DNA from: Blattamonas nauphoetae
Taxonomy: Eukaryota > Preaxostyla > Oxymonadida
Direction: 5' to 3'
Assembly: GCA_033064195.1 (NCBI GenBank)
Contig: JARBJD010000211.1
Location: 1 to 64,000 of the forward strand
DNA: 64,000 nt
A program made the position numbers and the translations under genes. Below the pieces are notes generated by a model. It did not search any database. It saw only the letters and a list, made by a program, of their open reading frames with translations, and had not been told where the DNA came from. Below are positions 21,391-33,510 of the stretch, one piece after another (the stretch's first letter is position 1; each line of letters begins with the position of its first letter).

Positions 21391-22402
21391 TAGGGGGTGT
21401 ACTAATTATGTCCCCTCAGGTTTTCTACATATGCAGTGAGTGAAGATGGAAAACAAGACCAGACAGTAGCTTACACCGAGCCAGCGGACAGACTAAAGTA
21501 CGAATTTCACTTCAATATTGCTTTATTCACGAAAAACCGTCATTTTCACGTCTCCTCCTGCTTTGTTTTCACAGATTCACTCCTTGATTGATGAAAATAA
21601 TGTGAGAACTGGTTTAATGAGAGGAATACAGCATGAATTCTCGAATTTTGTGTGAATCTCATCATGGTTTGAGAGAACCGGAGGATCCTTGACAATCATG
21701 ACAGCACAACATGACAGATGTCTATCGTCCAATACATTCTGAAAGTTGATGTCAAAACTATGAAAGTTTGTCATTCTTCGACAGAGAGTCAATTCAACTT
21801 TGATCTAGTTCGTTTCCAGAGTGATTCACAGAAGACTTCGATTCTGATATTAATATGTTGAAATTTGAAGAATGAGACGAAATTTCTGGAAAAAGGTGAG
21901 ACATCACACGTTTCCTCAAATGTGACTTTTTTCATTCTTGGTTTGAGTTTTACCGTGTGAAAACAAAAAGATTGGCAGAAACTGCGATCAAAGGTCCTTT
22001 TCTTCTAATTCATAACTTCACCTATTTTTAAAGAAGAAAAAATAGGTGATTCATAAAGTCAAATGAGTTGAACAAACCTACGAGTGAGGTCAGTACGAGA
22101 TCCACTGTTTCGGCCAGATCAACGATTCTATCTCACAGATTTGCATGTTTAGAACAAAAATCAAGAAAAAAGGTGATAATCACTCCAATTTGAAGTTAGA
22201 CACAGTTATAGTCTCACATAGAATGAAAAATCTGTGAATCACTTTGAGATTTGTGCGATTTGAGTGAACTAATGAATACGAAATTGAAAATCTTTGCTTA
22301 AAATATGAATTGGCTCGGTGTAAGACTCTTGACAAACAATCTGCTCAATTGACCGGGTCAACAGTGAGAAAACCCGAGGGGACATAATTAGTACACCCCC
22401 TA
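21391..22402. mobile_element. 1.0-kb TA-flanked inverted-repeat element, copy 2
   Basis: It begins TAGGGGGTGTACTAATTATG and ends with its inverse, with TA outside on both sides; length is 1012 bp. It is the same family as 18652-19658 but inverted. No protein of note is encoded. It is AT-rich with many short runs of A and T. Confidence 0.7.
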
Positions 22403-22555
22403 TATCGAGTGAGACTGGCGAGAGAGAATCCCAACCGTTCCCGCAAACTAAACCATGAGGTGATGCCAGAGTTGACAACGATCACACACAAACAGTGTTT
22501 GCTGTCCAATAGAGGTCAGAAACAGGTCGAAAGGTTCGCTGGTTCTTGCTTGTTT

Positions 22556-23620
22556 CTATTCCTGTTCCGGAACGTTCATGCCCAACTCGTTGTTCCAGTC
22601 AATCGATCTGTCAACAATATCTCTTCCATTGGATCCGTTTTTGTCGTTTCGCAGCTTTTCTTCAAACACATCTTCGATGCCCTCCATTCTCAGCATTCGA
22701 TACACTTCCTTCCATATCTGTCGATATTCTCCCCTGTTTATGTTCCATTCCCGCTGGGTATGGTTTCTGTCATACATCAAATTCCTGATTGAGCGATCAT
22801 TTTCGAAGAATGTGAGACAACTTGGGATCGTTAGGAAGATTGGCATATGATGCACGAAATCCATTGAAGGTTGATAGTATGGACATATTTTGAGGAGTTG
22901 AGCGAGTAGCATCAGAAAAGAGTAGGATATGTCTCCATCCATGATCGAATAGCGGTTAACGCACAAATGACCAATATACTGCTCCGAAGGTACCACAACT
23001 TGCTGCAAAACCGTCTCTTGAACAGCTTGTTGTGTGTTGTGATCTTCAATTTCGAGTTGTTTGAGAACATTCGGAGTTGCGAGCCAGAGAGAAAACCTGG
23101 TGATGTTCATGAGGTGGATGTGAATATCGATTGATTCTACAAGAGAAAGAGATTGTGGATTGAGAGTGACGATGAGTTGAGGGATCAGATCAGCATTGAC
23201 AAGGGCAAGGCGGCGTTTTGCAGAGATGTTCCAGATTAGTCTTGCCAGCATCTTCATTGCTGCTGTGGTGATTGCTTTACTGGGCGAGGAAAATAGTACC
23301 CCAATGGACTGTACGAAGTCTGTTGAAGAATGATCAGAGATTGATGCAAAATTATAGAGAAAATCATCTGCTGACGATTGAGTTCGTGGATCTACATATT
23401 CCAGAAGTTTCACGGCCTTCGCTTTCAAATAGTCATCAAGTTCAGGCTGCAACTTCAATGTGGCAATGAGAGATAGAAAAAGAACGGCTCTTTCGCGATC
23501 GGATTTAATTCGTCTTTCATCCCAACTTTGGAACGGTGAGCAATCCGTCGAAAATAGAAATGGACGGGAGTATAAATCAGAGCGTGCTGTAGAGATTGTT
23601 GAATGGTTCAGAAATGAAAG
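22556..23620 (-). CDS. Solenoid-family protein, about 350 aa
   Basis: The minus-strand frame ends at 22556 after NNELGMNVPEQE. It shares all family blocks: LIATLKLQPELDDYLKAKAV, MKMLARLIWNISAKRRLALV, HLCVNRYSIMDGDISYSFLM and YVHHMPIFLTIPSCLTFFEN-like sequence. The frame stays open beyond the start of the divergent gene at 23645, so the true start is not fixed. By comparison with the copy at 20015-21088 there should be a short first exon and an intron ending at an acceptor CTCTACAG near 23590; no convincing first exon was found. It lies head-to-head with the beta-helix gene, so the two probably share a promoter region of under 100 bp. The body of the gene has no lesion. Confidence 0.6.
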   Translation of the reverse strand, partial: LSFLNHSTISTARSDLYSRPFLFSTDCSPFQSWDERRIKSDRERAVLFLSLIATLKLQPELDDYLKAKAVKLLEYVDPRTQSSADDFLYNFASISDHSSTDFVQSIGVLFSSPSKAITTAAMKMLARLIWNISAKRRLALVNADLIPQLIVTLNPQSLSLVESIDIHIHLMNITRFSLWLATPNVLKQLEIEDHNTQQAVQETVLQQVVVPSEQYIGHLCVNRYSIMDGDISYSFLMLLAQLLKICPYYQPSMDFVHHMPIFLTIPSCLTFFENDRSIRNLMYDRNHTQREWNINRGEYRQIWKEVYRMLRMEGIEDVFEEKLRNDKNGSNGRDIVDRSIDWNNELGMNVPEQE

Positions 23621-23644
23621 TAATGGGTGAGATCTTTCTCTCAA

Positions 23645-26600
23645 ATGATTGCTCTCATTAGACTCCTTCTCTTTGCCTTTCTTACCGGTAGGGCCGAAGA
23701 GTCCCGTGTCTTTGGCGACAATTTCGAACATGTTAACTTTAAATCTGCCCAAGATGTGTCGTCTCTCTTGGAGAAACATTCTAGCCCGAATGTGAACTTA
23801 CATTTTGATGACAAACTTGAGGCATTCCACTCTGTTGCAATCGAAAATCAATATTTTGTGATCACAGGTTTCGACCACCAGAAAAGCATTCTTGCCACCT
23901 CATCAGATTCGATTCAACACTTGTTTCAACAAGCAAACTCCACACTCCAACTCCACAATCTCTGGATTTCACTGACAGGAACATCAACTATTTTATCATA
24001 TCTTCATTGGTCTTCTCTTCTCATTGCGCAGACAACAATTGAATCACCTGGAACAAACAATCTCTTCGCAGTGTGCCCTTCACGAACCGATGGGCTTCTC
24101 TCATCCGTTTCAATCACTTTGTTACACGTTCATCTTTTGACGCAGTCTGGGGTTGTCCCCTCCTTCGTCAGAGTCGATAAGCAACCAGATTCTGCTTCGG
24201 GCACCGACATTGATCTGTCGATAAATATCCTCTCCCAATCGTTCCATTCTGTGAAATTGATCCCTCAATGTGGAATTTTCGTTTCATCATCACCACCATC
24301 AACAGAGAGATGGTCAGATCTGAGCACATCAGTTTTCTCGTCGGGATGCCGCTTTACCAACATTTCATCCGCCCAGACTACATCCTCCAACATGCCACAC
24401 CACTCCAGGACACGCTACACGCAGATTGTTTCGAATATGGACATGACCGAAAGCGAGCATGGCATGTATGGACTTGTGTCATCGGACATCAACTCGGGTG
24501 GGGATTTCCTCTTCAAGAACACGTCTTTCTCGCACTGCACAACAACCGAGACGGGCAAGGCTTTTGTTCAGGGCGACCAATCCTCATACAGTTCAGTAAC
24601 AGAATTCGACACTTGCACGTTCACATTGATGACATCGACAACACCAGGGGCAGCCGTCTACAGATATTTTGCGAATGCACTCACTCTGACCTCCTGCACC
24701 TTCACAAAATGCGAGTCAACAGTGTCATCAGGTCAGCATGGAGGTGCTTTGTGTGCGTACGCATGCAACACTGTCGAGCTCGCAGGAACTAACACATTCG
24801 ACGGATGTGCCTGCCGCGGAGGATCTGGAGGGGGGTTTGCCATCATGGGTACAGCCTCACCACGCGTTGTCTCTGGCGTGAAATGTGAAGACTGCTCGAA
24901 CTCGGACGAAACCGATGAGAAAGGAACGGCGTATTTTGGGTATGGGGAGGAGGATATTTGGCAATCGGTAAACCATCAACAGCAGTTCAAATCACAAATT
25001 GCGAATTCACTGGATGCACTTCGACCACAACGGGAGGACTCGTGGTTCTGCTTTCGTGGACTGAAATCTCCTCATGTAAGTTCACTGAATGCGAGGGAAA
25101 CGGGAGAGCACCAGGAGGCGGTGGACTCAATGTCATCCTCACTGGCACTCACACTCTTTCATACAGCTCATTCACCAACTGCTCGCATCTGACACATGTG
25201 GGTGGTGGAGTTGTGTTTCCAACCAAATCGTCGATCATCATGGACACCGTCTCTTTTACCAGTTGCCACACCCTCGACGCTCAAGCAGGAGGATGCTATT
25301 TGGGGTCCGAGTCGTCAGTCGAAGTGAAGGATTGCTCGTTCACCGACTGCAACAACTCTCTCAACAATGCCTTTTCTGGTGGAGGAGCTCTGTTCACCAT
25401 CCTTTGCCCAAAAGTGCACATCGACAACACGCACTTCTTCCGCTGCAAGACGTTGAAGGGGACAGAAAATATTTCCATGGGGGGCGGCTTCTACGATGCG
25501 AGCGGAGAGGACACCAGACTGCATCTGTGCTCGTTCACTGATTGTGTCGGCGGACTGTTTGGAGGCGGGGCGAGTCTGCGCAGCTCAGTCAGTGTCATCA
25601 CAAACTGTACCTTCACAAACTGCTTCTGTAAATCGGGAGGCGGACTGGACATCTCGTACGGACAAAGCACAGTCGAGTATTGTGTGTTTAACAAATGCTC
25701 AACAGCGAAAGTCGACAATCAAGGCGTCGGTGGGGGAGGAATGTATAGTAGTAAAATAACCCGGCGAGGGTAAAATAACCCGGGGTGAAAACCCCCTTTT
25801 TTGGATCCCTCTTTCCGTCCATCCCATATTTCTCGGAACCAAAATTTTTTTGGGTCCCACTTTTTTTTCCATAATGTTTGTCTCAACTCCGAGTATCCAT
25901 CAAGGTAGAAATCGAACCTCCAAAATAGGATTCTGGGCCGGGGGTGCCTATTTCGGAACCATATTTTGGCCTATTTTTGACCCATTTTTGGCTCCTAAAT
26001 AGGAGGTCCTTAACATTTAAGCTTAGAGGATCCGAACTTCACGACCACTTTTCTCCACGCCTGTTCAAAATTTTTCTTTCTCGTTTCATTTCTGGTTGTT
26101 TGGGATGTTTTTCTCTCGAAATCACAATTTTTTGAAAAATGAAAAATCCTGGGGGGACCTGGGTGGAAATTCAGGGTCAAAAACTGATTTCCCTGTATAC
26201 AAAGCTTAGTGATCTGAAAACTTGTTTTGATCATATCTCCACAACCAGACATAGTTCCGACATGAAGTTTTCACCAATATGGATGTTTTGTTGGATTATA
26301 TTTTTTTCTGAAAATTTTGAGAAAAATACCCTTGCGGCAGTTGAGATTCTTTTGTGGGTTTTTGGCCTTGGTTCGAAAGGAGAGCTGTCACTTGACATGG
26401 GATGATGCACCCTTCTCCAAATTTCTTTAAAATGATGCGAACACAATCAGAGTCGAATCCAAAAGCTCAAATTGGTTAGAATCGTGCTTGGGAGGAGAGC
26501 AGTTGGGGTTGATTCTGAGAAAACCACGAAAACTATCAAAGACGCTAATAGATCCACTCAAAACCCGGAATTTCTCCTAAACCCGGAACATGGGGGTTGA

Positions 26601-28974
26601 AAGATACATATTGGGCAAACTAAGAAAAAAATAAAATTTGAGAATTATAGACCGACGCAAATCAGAGAAACCCTCAAAATACCTCTTTTGGACCTGTTTG
26701 AATCAGGAGAACTGGTCATATCTTCACAACCTGTGAACCGATTTTGATGAAAATTTTCACAAAAACGTTTTTTGATGAAACGAACAATTTGAGAAAACAT
26801 TGGAGAAAAATGCTGGATATTTGGGAAAATAGAAAAAACCCATATTTTCTCGAGAAAAAGTCTTAGAAAAAATATCTTTCATTTTTGAGCAGCTTTTGTC
26901 GAGATGTTTACGATAACAATGCACTTTATTTGGTGCAAAACGGATGGCTGGTTGTGGAGAAACGATCCAAAAAAGTTGAGAAAAATGTAGGCATTGTTGC
27001 TGTATACAGTATTTTGAGGGTTTCTCTGATTTGCGTCGGTCTATAATTCTCAAATTTTATTTTTTTCTTAGTTTGCCCAATATGTATCTTTCAACCCCCA
27101 TGTTCCGGGTTTAGGAGAAATTCCGGGTTTTGAGTGGATCTATAAAATAGGAGGTCTTCGAAAATTTTCAAAATTTTCAGAAAAAATATAATCCAACAAA
27201 ACATCCATATTGGTGAAAACTTCATGTCGGAACTATGTCTGGTTGTGGAGATATGATCAAAACAAGTTTTCAGATCACTAAGCTTTGTATACAGGGAAAT
27301 CAGTTTTTGACCCTGAATTTCCACCCAGGTCCCCCCAGGATTTTTCATTTTTCAAAAAATTGTGATTTCGAGAGAAAAACATCCCAAACAACCAGAAATG
27401 AAACGAGAAAGAAAAATTTTGAACAGGCGTGGAGAAAAGTGGTCGTGAAGTTCGGATCCTCTAAGCTTAAATGTTAAGGACCTCCTATTTAGGAGCCAAA
27501 AATGGGTCAAAAATAGGCCAAAATATGGTTCCGAAATAGGCACCCCCGGCCCAGAATCCTATTTTGGAGGTTCGATTTCTACCTTGATGGATACTCGGAG
27601 TTGAGACAAACATTATGGAAAAAAAAGTGGGACCCAAAAAAATTTTGGTTCCGAGAAATATGGGATGGACGGAAAGAGGGATCCAAAAAAGGGGGTTTTC
27701 ACCCCGGGTTATTTTACCCTCGCCGGGTTATTTTACTACTATACATATTCTCAAACAACGCTGTGCTCAAACAGGTTCAATTCAGTGAGTGTGAAGCACT
27801 CGATCTTCCTGGTGCTGGACTGTTCATCCAGAACTGTGATCCTCAATTGGACGATGTCAACTTCACGTCCTGTCTGGGAAAGAAGGACACTTCGTATTCA
27901 TATGGTTCAGGCATTTATTCGACTGGTAACTCGAACCCGGTCATCGCAAACAGTCATTTTGTCTCGTGCAAGTCTGAAAACCAGGGTGCTGGAGGTTATC
28001 TGGGAGGCCCAAGTGCGAGAATTGAGAATTGCACATTCAAGCTCTGCCAGTCAGCCGGGTTTGGTGCAGCGATGCGAATCGCTTCGACCAGTTGTGAGAT
28101 CAAGGGATGTTTAATCGACCAGTGTCAGAGCACAACAATTGACACCCCACTCATCTTCTACGACATCCCTCTCGGGACTCTAACCATCACAAATACAAGC
28201 ATCACGAAGTCAGTTGGGACAGGAACACAAGGAGGTGCTCTTCGAGTCAACTCTAAGTCTTTCCGAATGACGAATGTTCAAATCGTGGACATCACGTTGA
28301 ACAGACCAACTATTCACTACAATGCTCAAGGAGCGGCAGGTTATATCAAAACAGTGTCATCAGACTTCACAGATTGCAGATTTGAGAAATGCACGAGCGC
28401 GCAAAGAGCTGGTGCTCTTTCCTACACAAACAGTGCAGGAATACTCACCCAATGTACGTTCGACACTTGCATTGCAGAGGCAGGAAACGGAGGAGCTGTG
28501 GAGATTGATGGCACTTCCAGTGTCGCTTTCGTTTCGTGCATCTTCACAGCCTGCTCGTCAGGGAATGGGGATGGAGGGGCAGTCTGGGCGAATGTGATCG
28601 CCAACGCCATTTCGTTTAAAGAGGGCTCAGTCAGAACGTGTTCGGCCACGGGAAGTGGAGGAGGACTTTTTGTCTCTCTCGTCAGTCGCACCACAGGAAC
28701 AGTCAAACTGGAAAACGTGGAATTCGGAAAAGAGAGTGCTGATTTGAATTTGTGTTCAGGATCTGGAACTGACATCTACGTGCACACAACAACTGTTCCG
28801 TCCATCCTCAACCCAGGCACACATCGCCGATTACTTCACCACTCCAAAGAATATCGAAACCAACATTTTCGCCGCAAGTGAAATTGAACCATACTTGTTC
28901 GGTAACAAACAGCAGAACTCGTCGTCTCTTCAGTCAGTCCGGAATTCTGGAATTTGGAATAATAATTTCGTTTA
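23645..28974 (+). pseudogene. Secreted beta-helix protein gene split by a foldback element
   Basis: The ATG at 23645 gives MIALIRLLLFAFLTGRAEES, a clear signal peptide. There follow about 400 residues of beta-strand-rich sequence, then right-handed beta-helix (pectin-lyase-like) turns with repeated C-F/T-C and GGG motifs (SFSHC, CTFTLM, GGALCAYAC). Near 24940 the frame shifts by one base (KGTAYFG… to VWGGGGYLAIG…). At 25745 a 2-kb element is inserted. After it, at 27742, the helix resumes as YIFSNNAVLKQVQFSE and continues to about 28815, where a second one-base shift leads to IADYFTTPKNIETNIFAASE and a TAA at 28974. No membrane helix or kinase tail follows, so the 3' end is also lost. Such proteins are probably surface or secreted adhesins; that role is inferred from fold alone. 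Confidence 0.7.
25746..27741. mobile_element. 2.0-kb foldback element with TA target duplication
   Basis: The element begins TAGTAGTAAAATAACCCGGC and ends with the exact inverse, flanked by TA on each side. The outer inverted arms run about 25746-26315 and 27175-27741. A second inner inverted pair is at about 26553-26688 and 27008-27143, so nearly the whole element folds on itself around a loop of about 320 bp. Two copies of CGGGTTATTTTAC lie at each tip. The left half has an extra segment of about 230 bp (26320-26552). No transposase is encoded. TA duplication points to a Tc1/mariner-type enzyme acting in trans. Removing the element plus one TA gives ATG TAC ATA TTC, which restores the host frame (GGMYIFSNN). 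Confidence 0.8.
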
Positions 28975-29113
28975 AGGGACGATCACCACATTTTCACCAT
29001 CTTCATTTTCTTCTCCAAAAAAAATACAGAATAGAGGCGAATGAATGTGGCGAGAACAATGAAAACCGTTGTTAAAACAATATCAAAGTGAAAGTCGATC
29101 CACAGCTCAAACA

Positions 29114-30473
29114 TCATTGTGGAGCCAACGTCGTATCGTCAAAGAGACTATCATCCGCAGGATCGATCGGTATGGGATGTAGTCCATCAATAAGCTTGTG
29201 GAGTGGGTGAGGAGGGATGTTCTCCTCTCCTCGTGCAAATCGAATCGCAACTTCGAAGGGTTCCATGTAAACCCCAAACCGAACTGTCCCATCTCCGGCG
29301 AGTCGAGTGATTCCACCCCTCTCAAACATATGCAGGATTGATAGGGGTGAGCCTGCCTTGTAGTACGCGTCTGTTGCGATGGCAACAAGCTTCTCCTGCG
29401 ATGTTTTTGAAGAATTTCCCCTCGCCGTTCGGATCATCCTTTTCCAGACGCCAAAAAAACCAAGATCCAGTGGTTGTAGGAGGTGAGTGGTATTGGGCGT
29501 GAGGAAGATTGGTCTGATATTGTTCGCTTCGAGAAGGTGAAGGACGGCTTCGTGCTTGTGGACCGCGCAGTTGTCCATAATCAGGTAGGCTGGCTTATCC
29601 CGCAGATTCCTAATCCGAATGGTTTTAAGATGTGGAATGAGAATTTCGTGAAGATATTCACAAAACATGAGATGATCAACCCAGATGGATGGATCTTCAT
29701 AGACTTCGTTGTGAAGTTCGTCGATAATGCCTTCTCGGCGCATTTTGAGTGTGTGAAAAGGTGCTTTGGTTAGAAAGAAAGGTCGAAGGAGAACTCCTGA
29801 TAAGCTAATGGTTGCAATGAGCGTGAAACGTTTCTCGTTTCGGTCAATTGGATACTGGCGTCTAGTCCCTCCAAGACTTTTTCCGATGATGTAAGTTGCG
29901 TGTGAATCTTCGTACGAATGATAATTTGATTCGTCTACATTAAAAATGAGTTGAGCATCCACCCGATTGAGCGTTGTGCAGAGGGTAGTTCGGTATGTTC
30001 GAATGTCATCCTCGGTCACGGCTAGTCTTGCAGCTTCTTTTGGCTTTATTTCCAAAATCTCCAAATCTTGTTTATGCCGGCTGACGAATGAGATGTGGCA
30101 GGAATTACCAACGGTATGTCCAATCATTTCTGACACATGTTGTCGCAGCATAAGAGGGGTCCACGGAAAGTCAGTATCTGCAGCAGCCAGTATTAACTCA
30201 ACTATTTTCATTTCTTGGCTCAATGACAGGTTTGCATTCTTCTTCTTCACAGTTGGGTCAGGTTGATTTCTGTGTTCAGATTTAGAGACGGTTGACTGAA
30301 CAATACCGAGCGCTTTTGCCAATTCCTTTTGTTTTATGTAGGCATGGGCACCAGTCACCTGACTCAACTTTTTTGGACTGACTGTCTTTGGCCCTTTTTT
30401 TTGTGGTCACTTTAGAGAAATCATTGTTGAGTCGACTTTTACGTGCCCAACGTGATTGTTCTGTTTCAATCAT
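29114..30473 (-). CDS. pogo/Tigger-like DDE transposase, about 450 aa
   Basis: A 417-codon frame (30367-29114) holds the DDE_1 domain of the pogo branch of Tc1/mariner. The three acidic residues appear in FNVDESNYHS, LIMDNCAVHK and THLLQPLDLGFFGVWK, the last in the typical 'PN.TH.LQPLD' block. An N-terminal helix-turn-helix (KELAKALGIVQSTVSKSEHR) is the DNA-binding part. About 26 further N-terminal residues (MIETEQSRWARKSRLNNDF…) lie in a neighbouring frame up to ATG 30473. A run of eight A near 30405 probably gained or lost one base. No inverted repeats were found by eye within 150 bp of either side, so it is a solitary transposase or one whose ends have drifted. It may have served other TA-flanked elements, but no TIR match was shown. 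Confidence 0.8.
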
Positions 30474-30617
30474 GTTAAAATTGGGAACAACAGCTTATCT
30501 GATCATTGAATCGAAGTGTGAGTTGATCAACCCATAATCAGTGCTGATAACGATCGGAGATGAGGAATGAGGGACTTATTGTGATAAAAAATCGCTCATC
30601 GACAAAAGAAGCATCCA

Positions 30618-31870
30618 TTAATACAAATTATATGAAATGAAGTGAATGTGGTTGTTGGTGACAGGATACTTGGGTAGATCTCTCGCTGCTCGAGAATACA
30701 ACACTAGAATCACTCCGAACAGAAGAAGTACAGGAAGGCCGATCCCAAGGAACGACGGCGTGGAAATCGCGATGATCACGATCTGCCGCACGAACCCGAC
30801 AACCAAAAGATACACATCGTACAGCATCGCCACCAGGTCCATGTCGGTCTGTGCGATGTCGCTACCAAAACGGTTGATCACGCGCCTGAACGGGGTTGTG
30901 TCGAAGAACGAGACCGGGCAGCGCATCACGTGACGAAGCAGCTTGTCGCGGATCATTCGGTTCGAGCGGTGCGTCGAGCAGCCGACGACACACGCGTAGA
31001 GCATCAGCTGGATCATGGACAGGACGGTCAGCAGCCCGCACACGCCGAGTTTCCAGTGGAACGTGACACTCTCAACAACGATCCCGAAGAGCAGGGCGAA
31101 GGGAAGCAGCCAGACAGGCATCATCGTTGCGATCAGTCGGAAGTACGTCGAGCCGCCTTCTCCGCCTTCTCTTTTTCTTCGAACGGCGAGCGGCCTTCTC
31201 TGCCTTTTCTTGGTTTTCGAACGGCGAGGCAGCATTGGAGAGTGTGGATGAGGGTGTGGACGACGATTGGCTGGTCGAGTCGGTGTCGTGTCCGTCAGTA
31301 TTTGTGACGAGACCCGCACTGGTTGAAGTGTTTTGACGGATGTTGAGTCTGGTTTGACTTCTTCATTCTGAGCAGCTGCCTTCGTTTCCTTCCCTTTCTT
31401 CTTCTCTATCTTTTTGTCCTGAATGATAAAGTCATCAAAGTTGATTCCCTGCTCTCTCAGCTCATTGTATCGCCCCTGTCCAAAACCTGCATCTGATTCG
31501 TCATCAGCCTTCTCCTCTTTCCTGAATGTCTCCCCAAAATGCACTCGTCCATCAGCATCCACCCAACATGCATGTCGATATCCGAGAGCTTGTCGTCCAT
31601 TATCACAATGTCTCTTCACGAGTACACCGCATGCGCAAACCGGATCAGCCAGCGTCTGCAGGTCTTTGTCAAGACCACACACGTAGGCGACGTCGGCTAA
31701 GTTCGCTTTGTCGAACGGCATCCCAAACACGTGTTCCCGCGAACAGTGCTGTTGTTGATCCACGCAATCTGGGGAACATTAGGCGCTTCTCCCCATCTGA
31801 ACTCTCCTCCTTCGATTGTGATCGACAGCGACGCATCAGAAGACGGCTCGTTCCTCAATCTTCATTTCTG
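30618..31870 (-). pseudogene. ABCC/MRP-type ABC transporter relic with internal deletions
   Basis: The minus strand reads, in order: SITIEGGEFRWGEA (about 31840), the strand before nucleotide-binding domain 1; then directly VPQIAWINNSTVR, which in MRP proteins lies about 60 residues further on, so Walker A is missing. VFGMPFDKANLADVAYVCGL (about 31720) continues the domain in a shifted frame. A linker GINFDDFIIQDKK follows, then the second transmembrane domain: YFRLIATMMPVWLLPFALLF, RDKLLRHVMRCPVSFFDTTP and INRFGSDIAQTDMDL, the last being the conserved coupling region. The copy ends after LYSRAARDLPKYPV; the second nucleotide-binding domain is absent. Walker A, signature motif and Walker B are all missing, so it cannot work as a pump. 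Confidence 0.7.
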
Positions 31871-33510
31871 GCAGAAGAAGGAACACCGCAAACTCCGATT
31901 CAGTCAGTCCCCGAGTAACAACCAGCAGGAAGATCACCGAAATGTTCACTGAGAGCGAGTTTGCTGTCCTGAACGGCGTTGTTTGTCATGCTTGTCTCTT
32001 TAATAGTGGATATGTCAGTGGACTTTCTTGTTTGATTTGTCACAGATGACAAATCAAACAAATACGACAACGTGCACACATTGATCGGTAGGAATGGCGA
32101 TTGGTGGATCGGAACGTTCGCACTTTCTTGAAAGTTAACCATGTTTCCTGAGTTCTTCAAAGATGAGTCGCTTCATCCTTTGTATTTCTCTTCCTTTTCG
32201 AGAGAAGTGTGTTCGTGTTGTCGGAAGATCGATTACAAGATGTCTTCTGACTTCCTTTTCCACACTTTCAAACTTGATTCTTGATTGGTTCCAACAACTT
32301 TATTCACGGGTCTTTTTCTGGAACTGAAGCCATCGCTGATTTATTGTTCATCACACATTCGGTCCAGAGGTGGAGACTGAGACGGTTGTGTCCTTCGATC
32401 GGATTGCGGTCGAATTCGGACGCGATCCGAATGTGAAGATGTGGAGTTGGGGTATTGGCGAGGGAACGGAGAGTGAAGGAGTATGTGTTAAAGATGCTGC
32501 GAATAGATAAAGATGAGAGATGAAGAAGGAGAGAGAAGGATGAAAGAAAGCTGAAATGAAAGTGTTCATCTGGGGAGAAACCGTGAAGAGCAAAGGTGAA
32601 GCACAAAAGCAAAAATGTTTCACAAAATACCTTAGCTTGTTGGTAAATGCGGAGCTATGTCGAAATGAGTCAAGATTTGGTCTTGATCTTTGGAAGAGTT
32701 CAGCCACTGTCAATATTGGGTGAGATACGTTGACTGGACCGAGAATAAGGACAATATTCTCATTCATATACATATTTGAGCATACTTGAGATGGATAAGG
32801 ACACAATACTGTCAGTTGTCCCCGTGGTGATGGTGTTCAGTGTTGATGGTCTGGAAGGGAGACTGGTGATATTCTGATAATAAATAACAATGAAATAGGA
32901 TTAACCGTTCATACAGAAGCACCCACCGATGGTGTTACCCTTATTTCCTCTATGGATCATAGGCGTGTGTGCGCGATTCCAGATGGTCAAAATCAGTTTC
33001 CTTTGGTCCAATAGAGTGGAAAGGAAGGGAAAATCAAAATTTCAACCTCAGTAATTCACGCGCTGAGTTGCAGGTGAAAAGAAGATCGGTCAGTCCAGTC
33101 AGTCTGGTGACTATTTGCATGACTGCATGGGCGGATCAGTGACTCAAAGTGACTCTCCAGAAAAGTATGGGGTGAAGTGACAATTTGCGCATGAACACGA
33201 CTGATCTTTCTGAAAATGAGTGGATTTCTCAAAAATAGTGTGAAATGTGAAAGATAAATCTAAAAAATCATGGGAGAGTGATAGGTGACGATTGATGAGA
33301 TTTTGATGGAGCAAATCCAGGAAAACAAGGTGATAATCAATCTATCAGTTACGGTCGATTGGAATGGGGGCATTTTAGGTCTGGATTCTTCATGAAATTC
33401 ACTTATGGGGTGAGTCACTGACTCGATTTTTTTTGGTGACCTGACTGGGTCATTCTCGACTGACTGTTGCCCATGCCTAGTTTTATGTCCTCAGAAGTCC
33501 TGCCCTTCAG
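31871..33510. other. Largely non-coding; one weak two-exon candidate
   Basis: At about 32750-32640 the minus strand reads GPVNVSHPILTVAELFQRSR. After a GT-AG interval of about 140 nt rich in T and C it reads IFNTYSFTLRSLANTPTPHL and on to a stop at 32304. The two could be exons of one small gene, but no family is recognised and no start is clear. Positions 32810-33500 have no supported gene. Confidence 0.25.

Noticed and set aside
26139-27348. Paired 85-88 codon frames in the foldback element as a transposase fragment
   Set aside because: Both come from the two halves of one inverted repeat and show no DDE or helix-turn-helix motif.
23645-28974. Retroviral or Polinton-type insertion in the beta-helix gene
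   Set aside because: The insert has TA flanks and inverted arms with no coding content; no capsid, polymerase or integrase sequence was seen anywhere in the window.
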